A stretch of DNA of 16,723 nucleotides from Actinomycetota bacterium (GTDB taxonomy: Bacteria; Actinomycetota; Nitriliruptoria; Euzebyales; Egibacteraceae): positions 1-16,723 of the forward strand of contig JAHWKQ010000021.1 in NCBI GenBank assembly GCA_019347785.1, written 5' to 3'. Below are positions 8,187 through 15,999 of the stretch, piece after piece. How positions within the stretch are numbered: the stretch's first letter is position 1; each line of letters opens with the position of its first letter. The notes beneath the pieces are model-generated. The model saw nothing but the letters and a program-made list of their open reading frames with translations. It did not search any database and had not been told where the DNA came from. The translations under genes were made by a program, and so were the position numbers.

Positions 8187-10103
8187 GTGCACCGTAACCC
8201 TACCCTGACATTTCGCCCCGAACCGGGCACCGTCCCGGCGGAGCCCGGGTGCTACCTGTGGCGCGACCGTCACGACCGCGTCATCTACGTCGGCAAGGCC
8301 AAGAGCCTGCGGTCACGCCTGGCGAGCTACTTCGGGGCCTGGTCGGGCATCGCCCAGCGCACGCGCGCGATGCTGGAGGCCGCGGCGCGCGTCGAGTGGA
8401 TCGTCTGTGACAACGAGGTCGAGGCCCTCCACCTCGAGTACAACCTCATCAAGCGCCACCGACCCCGCTACAACGTCCGCTACACCGACGACAAGAGCTA
8501 TCCCTACCTCGCGGTGACCGTCCAGGACGACGTGCCGCGGGCCATGGTGCGGCGCAACCCCCGCAAGGACGGCACCCGCTACTTCGGCCCGTACGCCCAC
8601 GCCTACGCGATCCGCGAGACGCTCGACCTGCTGCTGCGCGTCTTCCCCGTCCGGACCTGCTCCCAGGCGGTGTTCGACCGCTGCCGGCGCAACGATCGGC
8701 CCTGCCTGCTGCACCACATCGGGCGCTGCTCGGCGCCGTGCGTGGGCAACGTCAGCCACGCCGAGCACCGCGAGCTCGTCGAGGCGCTCATCGGCTTCCT
8801 GTCCGGACACACCGACGAGGTCCTCGCCGAGTTGTCCGAGCGCATGGCCTCCGAGGCCGGCAAGCTGAACTTCGAGGCGGCCGCCCGCCTGCGCGACCAG
8901 CTCGTCGCCGCCCGCAGGGTCCTGGAGCGCCAGGCGATGGCGACCGGGCGCCGCGAGGACTTCGACGCCGTCCACTTCCACGCCGACGAGCTCGAGGCGG
9001 CGTTCCAGGCGTTCTTCGTCCGCAACGGCAGGGTCGTGGGGCGCAAGGGGTGGACCGTCGACCGGGTGGAGGACCTGGACACGCCGGCCCTGGTGGGGCG
9101 CTTCCTGCTGCAACTGGCCATGGAGCGCGCGCAGGACGTCCCCCGTGAGGTCCTCGTGCCCGTGGAGCCCGACGACCGCGAGGCGCTGGAGGAGCTGCTC
9201 ACCGGCCTGCGTCGCGACGCCCGGGGGGACCCCAGGAGCGGCCGGGTGGCCGTGCGCGTTCCCCAGCGGGGCGACAAGCGGGCCTTCCTGGACACCGTGC
9301 GGGAGAACGCCGTGGAGGCCTTCCACCAGCACCGGCTGAAGCGGGCCAAGGACTTCAACGCCCGCAGCCAGGCGCTGCACGAGCTGCAGGACGCGCTGGG
9401 GTTGGCGGAGGCGCCGCTGCGGATCGAGTGCTACGACATCTCGACGCTTCAGGGCACCGACTCGGTCGCCTCGATGGTCGTCATGGAGGACGGCCTGCCG
9501 CGCAAGTCCGAGTACCGTCGCTTCAGGATCCGCGGAGTGGAGGGTCAGGACGACTTCGCGATGATGCAGGAGGTCATCACGCGGCGGTTCCGCCGGCTCC
9601 TCGACGAGGCGGCGCCGCCCACGGTCGACGACGAGGGGACGGCCCGCAAGTTCGCGTACCCGCCGAGCCTGGTCGTCATCGACGGCGGCAAGGGGCAGCT
9701 CAACGCGGCACGCAGAGCGCTGGAGGCACTCGGGGTGCGGGGAGTGGCCGTGTGCGCGCTGGCCAAGCGCCTGGAGGAGGTGTTCCTGCCCGACCGCGAG
9801 GAGGCGGTGGTGCTGCCGCGCGCGAGCGAGGCCCTGTACCTCGTGCAGCGCATCCGCGACGAGGCGCACCGCTTCGCGGTGACCTACCACCGGTCGCTGC
9901 GGGGCCGGCGCATGACCGGGTCGGCCTTCGACGACGTGCCCGGCATCGGCCCCACGAGGCGGGCGGCGCTGCTGGCGCACTTCGGCTCGGTCAAGCGGGT
10001 GCGCGAGGCCAGCCCCGACCAGCTCGCGCGCGTCGAGGGCATCAGCCAGGGGCTGGCCACCAGGTTGTACGAGCGGCTGCACCGGCCCGCGGCGGCGCGG
10101 TGA
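8187..10103 (+). CDS. uvrC: UvrABC excinuclease subunit C
   Basis: UvrC is the dual-incision nuclease of nucleotide excision repair, cutting on both sides of the lesion once UvrB is loaded. The 638-residue protein has an N-terminal GIY-YIG domain (GCY at 21-23, YVGKAKSLRSRL at 34-45), a Cys-containing segment, a UVR domain at about 218-250 (LNFEAAARLRDQL) for UvrB contact, and the RNase H-like (endonuclease V-like) domain. Its acidic residues include Asp417 (YDIS) and Asp499 (VIDGGKGQL), with His561 in RDEAHR. Two helix-hairpin-helix motifs (DVPGIGPTRR, ARVEGISQGL) end the protein. The usual DISH motif reads DIST here. I start at GTG 8187, which leaves a normal short lead before FRPEPG; GTG 8154 would add 11 residues encoded by the palindrome. 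A weak -10-like GAGACT lies 6 bases upstream. It overlaps rapZ by 4 nt and begins the operon-like run. Confidence 0.96.
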   Translation: MHRNPTLTFRPEPGTVPAEPGCYLWRDRHDRVIYVGKAKSLRSRLASYFGAWSGIAQRTRAMLEAAARVEWIVCDNEVEALHLEYNLIKRHRPRYNVRYTDDKSYPYLAVTVQDDVPRAMVRRNPRKDGTRYFGPYAHAYAIRETLDLLLRVFPVRTCSQAVFDRCRRNDRPCLLHHIGRCSAPCVGNVSHAEHRELVEALIGFLSGHTDEVLAELSERMASEAGKLNFEAAARLRDQLVAARRVLERQAMATGRREDFDAVHFHADELEAAFQAFFVRNGRVVGRKGWTVDRVEDLDTPALVGRFLLQLAMERAQDVPREVLVPVEPDDREALEELLTGLRRDARGDPRSGRVAVRVPQRGDKRAFLDTVRENAVEAFHQHRLKRAKDFNARSQALHELQDALGLAEAPLRIECYDISTLQGTDSVASMVVMEDGLPRKSEYRRFRIRGVEGQDDFAMMQEVITRRFRRLLDEAAPPTVDDEGTARKFAYPPSLVVIDGGKGQLNAARRALEALGVRGVAVCALAKRLEEVFLPDREEAVVLPRASEALYLVQRIRDEAHRFAVTYHRSLRGRRMTGSAFDDVPGIGPTRRAALLAHFGSVKRVREASPDQLARVEGISQGLATRLYERLHRPAAAR

Positions 10104-10963
10104 CGGGCCCGGAGCTCGTCATCATCACCGGCCTGTCCGGCGCGGGGCGCACGACCGCCGCCAAGGTGCTCGAGGACGTCGGCTTCTTCGTCATCGACAA
10201 CCTCCCGCCCGCCCTGATGGGCGGGGTCATCGAGCTGGCGACCGCACCGGGATCCTCGGTGGAGCGGGTCGCGCTGGTCGTGGACGTGCGCGGCCGGGAG
10301 TTCTTCGGCGACCTGCGGGCGAGTCTAGAGACGCTGACCGAGCGCAAGGTGTCCCCGCGGGTGGTGTTCCTGGAAGCCGGCGACGACGAGCTCGTCAGGC
10401 GCTATGAGGCGGCCAGGCGCACCCATCCCCTGGCGGGGCGCGGCCGGGTCGTGGACGGCATCGCGCGCGAGCGCCGGCTGCTGACCGACCTACGGGCCGC
10501 GGCCGACCTCATCGTCGACACGACCGATCTCAACGTGCACGAGCTGCGCCAGCGCATCGTCGACGCGTTCGCCTCCGGCTCCGCCGACGGTATGTCCGTC
10601 AACGTGGTCACCTTCGGCTTCAAGAACGGCACCCCGCGCGACGCCGACATGGTCCTGGACGTGCGCTTCCTGCCGAACCCCCACTGGGTCGACGAGCTGC
10701 GCCCGCTGACCGGCATGGACGAGCCGGTCAGCGACTACGTCCTGGGGCGCCCGGAGACGGTCGAGTACCTGCGCCGCGTCGGCGCCCTGCTCGACCTGAC
10801 CGTTCCCGCCTTCGTCAAGGAGGGCAAGCGCTACCTGACCATCGCGATCGGCTGCACCGGCGGGCGGCACCGCTCGGTCGCGGTCGGCGAGGCGCTGGCC
10901 GAGCACATCCGGGCCCTCGGCGTGGACGTGCGGGTCGACCACCGCGACCAGGCCCGGGAGTGA
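10100..10963 (+). CDS. rapZ: RNase adapter / P-loop nucleotide-binding protein RapZ (YvcJ)
   Basis: A 287-residue member of the RapZ/YvcJ family. In Escherichia coli RapZ binds the small RNA GlmZ and directs RNase E to it, controlling glucosamine-6-phosphate synthesis; in actinobacteria the role is not settled. The N-terminal P-loop is GLSGAGRT (11-18), with Arg where Walker A normally has Lys, which is usual in actinobacterial members. NLPPALM, the RGREFF motif and HPLAGRGR (SHPL-type) follow. The conserved C-terminal half has FGFKNGTPRDADMVLDVRF, NPHW, LRPLTG and IGCTGGRHRS (about 250-259). The GTG start at 10100 overlaps the uvrC stop as GTGA, so translation is probably coupled, and the gene overlaps yvcK likewise. 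The uvrC-rapZ-yvcK trio is a widely conserved Gram-positive arrangement. Confidence 0.95.
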   Translation: MTGPELVIITGLSGAGRTTAAKVLEDVGFFVIDNLPPALMGGVIELATAPGSSVERVALVVDVRGREFFGDLRASLETLTERKVSPRVVFLEAGDDELVRRYEAARRTHPLAGRGRVVDGIARERRLLTDLRAAADLIVDTTDLNVHELRQRIVDAFASGSADGMSVNVVTFGFKNGTPRDADMVLDVRFLPNPHWVDELRPLTGMDEPVSDYVLGRPETVEYLRRVGALLDLTVPAFVKEGKRYLTIAIGCTGGRHRSVAVGEALAEHIRALGVDVRVDHRDQARE

Positions 10964-11919
10964 GACGCGTGCCCGGCGCCCGGGTGGTGGCGCTCGGCGG
11001 GGGCCACGGGCTGGCCCAGGTGCTGCGCGCCCTGCGATCCCTGGACGTCGAGCCGACCGCCGTGGTCACCGCCGCCGACGACGGCGGCTCCAGCGGCCGG
11101 CTGCGCCGGGAATTCGGCGGCATCGGCGTCGGCGACCTGCGCATGGCGCTGCTGGCCCTGGCCCGCAACCAGGACCTGGCCGGTCTGCTGTCGCACCGTT
11201 TCGACCGGGGCGACCTGCGCGGCCACGCGCTGGGCAACCTCGCGCTGGTGGCGCTCGTCGAGGAGGCCGGCGGGGACTGGCCGGCCGCGCTGCGCGCCAT
11301 GCGGCGACTGCTGGACTGCGCCGGCGCGGTCTACCCGGCCACCGAGCAGCCCGTGCGCCTGGGCGCGGTGGTCGCCGGCGCCCGTGTCGACGGCCAGGCG
11401 CGGGTGGCCAGGGCCCAGGGCCGCATCGAGGACATCTGGCTCGACCCGCCCCGACCGCCGGGCATGCCCGAGGCGGTGGCGGCCGTCAGCCGTGCCGACC
11501 TGGTGCTCCTGGGGCCCGGCAGCCTGTTCACCAGCGTCATCGCCACCCTGCTGGTGGCCGATCTGGTCACCGCCCTGCGGGCGAGCAGCGCCACCGTGGT
11601 CTACCTCGCCAACGTCTGCACCCAGCCCGGCGAGACGTCCGGGATGAGCGCGGGGGCCCACGTCGACGCGCTGTTCCGTCACGTCGACGGGCTCCGCCTG
11701 GACGGCGTGCTCGTGCACGACGGCCCGCACGGGTGTGGGCGGGCGAGCCCGCTGGGGGCGGCGGTGGACGATCCGCGGGTCGGCCGGGTGCTGCGGGCGG
11801 ACCTGGTCGCCCGGGACGGGCGGGGGCGGGCCATCGCCGCCCACGACCCCGCCAGGGTCGCCGCGGCGCTGGCGCCGCTGCTGGCACCGCGCCCGGTTTC
11901 GGGCGGACGCGATCGGTAA
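10960..11919 (+). CDS. yvcK: YvcK/CofD-like gluconeogenesis and cell-wall factor
   Basis: A 319-residue protein of the YvcK (UPF0052) family, related to the CofD/FbiA phospholactate transferases. In Bacillus and mycobacteria YvcK/CuvA binds UDP-sugars and links carbon source to cell-wall synthesis. Visible family motifs are the N-terminal ALGGGHG (11-17), TAADDGGSSGRLR (37-49), GDLRMALLAL, RGHALGNL, LLGPGSLFTSV and the ANVCTQPGET motif. The GTG at 10960 overlaps the rapZ stop by 4 nt. A second in-frame GTG at 10969 has GGGAG (10956-10960) eight bases ahead of it and is a good alternative that would remove only three residues. It is the last gene before a 66-bp spacer with a palindrome. The whiA gene that normally follows in actinobacteria is missing. 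Confidence 0.94.
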   Translation: MRRVPGARVVALGGGHGLAQVLRALRSLDVEPTAVVTAADDGGSSGRLRREFGGIGVGDLRMALLALARNQDLAGLLSHRFDRGDLRGHALGNLALVALVEEAGGDWPAALRAMRRLLDCAGAVYPATEQPVRLGAVVAGARVDGQARVARAQGRIEDIWLDPPRPPGMPEAVAAVSRADLVLLGPGSLFTSVIATLLVADLVTALRASSATVVYLANVCTQPGETSGMSAGAHVDALFRHVDGLRLDGVLVHDGPHGCGRASPLGAAVDDPRVGRVLRADLVARDGRGRAIAAHDPARVAAALAPLLAPRPVSGGRDR

Positions 11920-11936
11920 GAGTGGTCAGCGACCCC

Positions 11937-11955
11937 GCGCGCCACGGTGGCGCGC
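11937..11955. promoter_or_regulatory. Perfect 19-bp palindrome between yvcK and gap
   Basis: GCGCGCCAC (11937-11945) and GTGGCGCGC (11947-11955) are exact inverted repeats around a single central base. As RNA it gives a 7-bp stem with loop ACGGT; as DNA it looks like an operator. It sits 17 bases after the yvcK stop and 30 bases before the gap ATG, a place for an intra-operon attenuator, a processing hairpin or a repressor site. A run of six C follows rather than T. It replaces the position where whiA is normally found. Confidence 0.45.
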
Positions 11956-11985
11956 CCCCCGGCCACGAGGCGAAGTGAGGCGATC

Positions 11986-12993
11986 ATGGCCATCCGCGTC
12001 GGCATCAACGGCTTCGGGCGCATCGGGCGCATGTACCTGCGGGCCGCCCGGGAGCGCGGCGCCGACTTCGAGTTCGTGGCCGTCAACGACCTGACCGACG
12101 CAGCGACCCTGGCCCACCTGCTGCGGCGGGACAGCGTCTACGGGCCGTACCCGGGCACGGTGGAGGCGTCCGACGACGCCATCGTCGTCGACGGCCGGCA
12201 GGTCGCGGTGCTGTCCGAGCGCAGCCCGACCGACCTTCCCTGGAAGGACCTCGGCGTCGACATCGTCGTCGAGTCCACCGGCCTGTTCACCCAGCGCGAC
12301 CAGGCGGCCGGCCACCTCGAGGGTGGGGCGAAGAAGGTGCTCATCTCGGCGCCGGGGAAGTCCGAGGACCTGACGGTCGTCATGGGCGCCAACGAGGGCG
12401 ACTACGACGCCGACGCGCACGACGTCGTGTCGAACGGCAGCTGCACGACCAACTGCGTCGTGCCGCTGGCCAAGGTGCTGACCGACGCGTTCGGGGTCGA
12501 CAGCGGGTTCATGACGACGGTGCACGCCTACACCAACGACCAGGCCCTGCAGGACGCGCCGCACAAGGACCTGCGCCGGGCCCGCGCGGCCGCGCTGTCG
12601 ATCATCCCGACGTCGACGGGGGCGGCCCGGGCGGCGGCCAAGCCTCTGCCCTCCCTGCAGGGCCGCCTCGACGGCATGGCGCTGCGCGTGCCCACGCCGG
12701 TCGGCTCCATCACCGACCTGGTCGTCAACGTGGGCCGGGAGACCAGCGTCGAGGAGGTCAACGACGCCTACCGCGCCGCCGCCGAGGGCGACCTCGCCGG
12801 GATCCTCGAGTACAGCACCGAGCCGCTCGTCAGCCAGGACGTCGTCGGCAACCCGCACAGCTGCGTGTTCGACAGCCCGACGACCATGGTCAACGGCTCG
12901 CTGGTCAAGGTGCTCGGCTGGTACGACAACGAGTGGGGCTTCTCCAACCGCATGGTCGACCTGACCCGCTACGTCGGCGACCGGCTGCCGTAG
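11986..12993 (+). CDS. gap: Glyceraldehyde-3-phosphate dehydrogenase, type I
   Basis: GAPDH converts glyceraldehyde 3-phosphate, phosphate and NAD to 1,3-bisphosphoglycerate and NADH in glycolysis, and the reverse in gluconeogenesis. The 335-residue length is standard. The Rossmann motif GINGFGRIGR (6-15) and Asp35 after Asn34, the NAD-preferring position, are visible. The active site is SNGSCTTNC with Cys153 (the family usually reads SNASCTTN), and the base is His180 in MTTVHAYTNDQ. RRARAAALSIIPTSTGAA, RVPTPVGSITDL and WYDNEWGFSNRM are intact. The start ATG 11986 follows GTGAGG with 5-base spacing; an upstream GTG at 11947 lies in the palindrome and would add 13 non-conserved residues. It is followed directly by pgk (TAGTG overlap). 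Confidence 0.97.
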   Translation: MAIRVGINGFGRIGRMYLRAARERGADFEFVAVNDLTDAATLAHLLRRDSVYGPYPGTVEASDDAIVVDGRQVAVLSERSPTDLPWKDLGVDIVVESTGLFTQRDQAAGHLEGGAKKVLISAPGKSEDLTVVMGANEGDYDADAHDVVSNGSCTTNCVVPLAKVLTDAFGVDSGFMTTVHAYTNDQALQDAPHKDLRRARAAALSIIPTSTGAARAAAKPLPSLQGRLDGMALRVPTPVGSITDLVVNVGRETSVEEVNDAYRAAAEGDLAGILEYSTEPLVSQDVVGNPHSCVFDSPTTMVNGSLVKVLGWYDNEWGFSNRMVDLTRYVGDRLP

Positions 12994-14213
12994 TGCCCGA
13001 CGGTGCCCCCACCGGCGCGGTCCCCGGGCTCGACGCGTTGGCCCCCCGGGGGCGTCGGGTCCTCGTCCGCGTCGACCTGAACGTGCCGCTGGACGGCGGC
13101 CGGGTCACTGACGACCTGCGCCTCGAGGCGTCACTGCCGACCATCCAGCGGCTGCGCGACGCCGGGGGTCGCCTCGTGCTGATGAGCCACCTGGGACGAC
13201 CCGGGGGGCAGGTCGTCGAGGAGCTGCGCCTGGCCCCGGTCGCCGAGCGCCTGGCGGAGCTGGCGGGGGCACCGGTGGCGGCGGCGCGGGACGTGGTCGG
13301 CGACGATGCGCGGGCCAAGGCGGGCGCGCTCGACGACGGCGACGTGCTGCTGCTGGAGAACCTCCGCTTCGAACCCGGCGAGGAGGCCGACGACGACGGC
13401 TTCGTCGACGCCCTGGCCGCCTTCGGCGACGTCTACGTCAACGACGCGTTCGGCGCCGCTCACCGGGCCCACGCCAGCGTCGTCGGCGTGCCGGCGCGCT
13501 TCGAGCAGGCCGTGGCCGGAGAGCTGCTGGCGGGTGAGCTGCGGGCGCTGGGGCGCCTGCTGGAGGACCCGCCCCGCCCGTTCTGCGCGGTCCTGGGCGG
13601 CGCGAAGGTGTCCGACAAGCTCGGCGTCATCGACAACCTGCTGGAGCGGGTGGATCGCCTGCTCATCGGCGGCGCGATGTGCTTCACGTTCCTGCGCGCC
13701 CGGGGGTTGGCCGTGGGGGACAGTCGCGTCGAGACCGACCGGCTCGGCGACGTGCGGCGGCTGCTCGATGCGGCCGAGCACGGCGGCGTGGAGCTGCTCC
13801 TGCCCGCCGACGTCGTCGTCGCCGACGAGTTCTCCCCCCGGGCCGCGGCCCGCACGGCGCCGGCCGGCGAGATCCCCGACGGCACGATGGGCCTGGACGT
13901 GGGGCCGGACACGGTCGCCCGCTTCGCCACGGCCATCGCCGACGCCGGCTCGGTGCTGTGGAACGGGCCGATGGGCGTCTTCGAGTGGGACGAGTTCAGG
14001 GCCGGCACCGAGGGGGTCGCGCGGGCCGTCGCCGCCTGCGCCGGCTTCACGGTCATCGGCGGTGGCGACAGCGCGGCCGCGATCCGCCAGCTGAAGCTCG
14101 CCGACCAGGTCAACCACGTGTCGACCGGCGGGGGAGCGGCGCTTGAGTACCTGGAGGGCGCGGAGCTCCCCGGCATCGCCGCCCTGCGCGGGGACGGGAG
14201 CGCGCGCCGGTGA
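12993..14213 (+). CDS. pgk: Phosphoglycerate kinase
   Basis: Phosphoglycerate kinase transfers the acyl phosphate of 1,3-bisphosphoglycerate to ADP, the first ATP-yielding step of glycolysis. The 406-residue protein has the substrate-binding motifs RVDLNVPLD (about 26-34) and MSHLGRP in the N-terminal domain, then LLENLRFEPGEE, DAFGAAHRAHAS, VLGGAKVSDKLGVI, and in the C-terminal nucleotide domain LWNGPMGVFEWDEF, GGGDSAAA and STGGGAALEYLEG. The GTG at 12993 shares one base with the gap stop (TAGTG), so translation is probably by re-initiation; no separate Shine-Dalgarno is seen. An upstream ATG at 12933 lies within gap and was rejected. The 3' end overlaps tpiA by 4 nt. Confidence 0.97.
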   Translation: MPDGAPTGAVPGLDALAPRGRRVLVRVDLNVPLDGGRVTDDLRLEASLPTIQRLRDAGGRLVLMSHLGRPGGQVVEELRLAPVAERLAELAGAPVAAARDVVGDDARAKAGALDDGDVLLLENLRFEPGEEADDDGFVDALAAFGDVYVNDAFGAAHRAHASVVGVPARFEQAVAGELLAGELRALGRLLEDPPRPFCAVLGGAKVSDKLGVIDNLLERVDRLLIGGAMCFTFLRARGLAVGDSRVETDRLGDVRRLLDAAEHGGVELLLPADVVVADEFSPRAAARTAPAGEIPDGTMGLDVGPDTVARFATAIADAGSVLWNGPMGVFEWDEFRAGTEGVARAVAACAGFTVIGGGDSAAAIRQLKLADQVNHVSTGGGAALEYLEGAELPGIAALRGDGSARR

Positions 14214-14983
14214 GCAGGCTGCCGCTGCAGGCGGGCAACTGGAAGATGAACCTCGACCACCTCGAGGCCATCCAGCTCGTCCAGCGCCTGGGCTACCACC
14301 TGGACGACACCGACTACGACCGCACAGAGGTGGTCGTCTGCCCGGCGTTCACCGCGTTGCGCAGCGTGCAGACCCTGATCGAGGGGGACCGGCTGCGCAT
14401 CGGCCTCGGCGCCCAGGACTGCCACTGGGAGGAGTCCGGCTCGTTCACGGGCGCGGTGAGCCCGGGGATGCTCGCCAAGCTGGACGTGTCCTATGTCGTG
14501 TGCGGCCACTCGGAGCGCCGGCGGCTGTTCGGGGAGACCGACGACGTCGTAAACCGCAAGGTCCGCGCCGTCCTGGCGCACGGCATGACGCCGATCCTGT
14601 GCGTCGGCGAGTCCGAGGAGCAGCGCGACCAGGGCCGGACCGAGTCGGTCGTCGTGGGACAGGTGGAGGCGTGCCTGGACGGCGTCGAGGACCGGCAGGT
14701 CGCCGGCATGGTCATCGCCTACGAGCCCGTCTGGGCGATCGGCACGGGGCGGACCGCCGAGCCCGGCGAGGCGGGCGCGACCTGCGGGGTGGTGCGCGCG
14801 GCCGTCGCCGAGCGCCGCGGGACCGACGCCGCCGAGGCGCTGCGGGTCCAGTACGGCGGCAGCGTCAAGCCGGGCAACATCGAGGCGCTCATGCGCCAGG
14901 CCGACATCGACGGGACCCTGGTCGGGGGCGCCAGCTTGGACCCCGACGACTTCGCGGTGATCTGCCGCTGGCACCGCCTGTAG
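14210..14983 (+). CDS. tpiA: Triose-phosphate isomerase
   Basis: TIM interconverts dihydroxyacetone phosphate and glyceraldehyde 3-phosphate. The 257-residue protein has the active-site residues Asn10 and Lys12 (AGNWKMN), His100 (CGHSERR) and Glu172 (AYEPVWAIGTG), and the phosphate-binding YGGSVKPGN and LVGGASLD segments near the C-terminus. The N-terminus LPLQAGNWKMNLDHLEAIQLVQ is characteristic of actinobacterial TIMs. The GTG start at 14210 overlaps the pgk stop (GTGA), suggesting coupling. It ends the plus-strand run and converges on the amidohydrolase gene with 15 bp between stops. In most actinobacteria secG follows directly; here two minus-strand genes intervene. Confidence 0.97.
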   Translation: MSRLPLQAGNWKMNLDHLEAIQLVQRLGYHLDDTDYDRTEVVVCPAFTALRSVQTLIEGDRLRIGLGAQDCHWEESGSFTGAVSPGMLAKLDVSYVVCGHSERRRLFGETDDVVNRKVRAVLAHGMTPILCVGESEEQRDQGRTESVVVGQVEACLDGVEDRQVAGMVIAYEPVWAIGTGRTAEPGEAGATCGVVRAAVAERRGTDAAEALRVQYGGSVKPGNIEALMRQADIDGTLVGGASLDPDDFAVICRWHRL

Positions 14984-14995
14984 GCGACGGGCGGC

Positions 14996-15018
14996 GGGTC
15001 AGCCCCGGAGCCTGGCCC
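14996..15018 (+). terminator. Hairpin after tpiA, overlapping the amidohydrolase stop
   Basis: GGGTCAG (14996-15002) pairs with CTGGCCC (15012-15018) with one U-G pair and a 9-base loop. In the plus-strand RNA it is a full 7-bp stem beginning 12 bases after the tpiA stop; in the minus RNA one pair is a C-A mismatch. It covers the TGA of the amidohydrolase gene. No T-run follows. A further small stem, CGCC-TGTA-GGCG, covers the tpiA stop itself (14975-14986). Confidence 0.35.
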
Positions 15019-15997
15019 TCGTGTCCTCGACGTCCATGCCGTGCAGGCGCAGCAGGTTCTCCCCGAGGATCTTGCGTTTGGCCTGCTCGGTCAGCTGTGG
15101 GTAGCCGTACCCGTCGACCAGGTCCTGGGGGATCTGGAAGTCCCAGAATGCCTGCAGGGCCCACTGCGGGTGCCAGATCGGCGTCTCGCTGCCGTAGACG
15201 ATCTTGTCCTCGCCGCACCAGAACAGCAGCTTGCCCAGGTTCTCGGCGAACTGCCGCGGGGCCCGGACGATGAAGTTGAGCGTGGCCGCGATGGAGGCGT
15301 ACAGGTTCGGGAAGCGGATGAGCTGCCAGCAGACCTCGTCGATGAACGGCAGGCCCACGTGGAAGATGACGAAGTTGAGGTCGGGGAAGTTCGCGGCGGC
15401 GCCGTCCATGTCCCAGGTCTGGGTGTGCTGGATGGGCTGGGGACCCAGGGGGACCCCCTTGTGCACGCCGATGAGGTCGACGCCGAGCTCGCGGGCCTTC
15501 TCGAACGCCGGGAAGGCGATCTGCGGGTCGTCCATGCGCCACGCCAGTGGGGAGCCGTAGTCGTAGCGGGTGTTGTAGAACTTGAACGCCCTCGCGCCGA
15601 ACTCGTGGACCTGGCGCTCCATCAGGTCCAGAGCGCGCCGGCCCTCCAGCGGATTCACCGAGCCCCAGAAGATGGTGCGCTCGGGGTCCCTGGACGCGAG
15701 CTCCGCGCACTCCTCCCAGGGTGAGAGCCCGTCTCTGAACAAATCCGTCAGCGGCAGCGGCTGCGCGACGAGCATGTCCGTGTCGGACTCGTCGAACACC
15801 ATGCGGTGGATCTCCTCGCGGGTCCACTGGCGCATGTAGTCGTCGGAGGACAGCACCGTCTGCCCCTCAGGGGTGAGCGCGGCGTGGAAGGCGTAGAGGT
15901 GGTCGATGAACTGCTCCCCGGCCGCCCCGAGGGCGTTCTTCTTGTCGAAGTTGAACACGTGCGCCACGCAGTCGAAGACGAACGCGTCACCGATCAT
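14999..15997 (-). CDS. COG2159-type amidohydrolase with altered metal site
   Basis: A 332-residue TIM-barrel protein of the amidohydrolase_2 (COG2159) family, which includes ACMSD-like and dihydroxybenzoate decarboxylases. Family features are the N-terminal FDCVAHVF (8-15), RAFKFYN (136-142), His179 in GVHKG, His213 in IFHVG, and GSETPIWHP (269-277). The canonical HxH metal motif reads V11-A-H13, and the usual Asp of GSD is Glu271, so metal binding may be altered. The long NALGAAGEQF to MRQWT region and the C-terminal LGENLLRLHGMD are intact, so this is not a pseudogene. I recall close relatives beside actinomycete propane-type di-iron monooxygenase genes, together with a DUF59 gene, as here. 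The ATG 15997 is preceded by GGAGGAGG six bases away; the DUF59 stop is only 2 bases upstream, so the pair is an operon. The substrate is unknown and the role could be a metal-cofactor maturation helper. Confidence 0.85.
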   Translation of the reverse strand: MIGDAFVFDCVAHVFNFDKKNALGAAGEQFIDHLYAFHAALTPEGQTVLSSDDYMRQWTREEIHRMVFDESDTDMLVAQPLPLTDLFRDGLSPWEECAELASRDPERTIFWGSVNPLEGRRALDLMERQVHEFGARAFKFYNTRYDYGSPLAWRMDDPQIAFPAFEKARELGVDLIGVHKGVPLGPQPIQHTQTWDMDGAAANFPDLNFVIFHVGLPFIDEVCWQLIRFPNLYASIAATLNFIVRAPRQFAENLGKLLFWCGEDKIVYGSETPIWHPQWALQAFWDFQIPQDLVDGYGYPQLTEQAKRKILGENLLRLHGMDVEDTRARLRG

Positions 15998-15999
15998 GG

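Noticed and set aside
10130..10156. RapZ Walker A with Arg in place of Lys as a loss of function
   Set aside because: AGRS/AGRT is usual in actinobacterial RapZ proteins, so it is not a special feature of this gene.
12433..12450. GAPDH active site SNGSCTTN instead of SNASCTTN
   Set aside because: Ala to Gly is conservative; Cys153, His180 and all other motifs are intact, so normal activity is expected.
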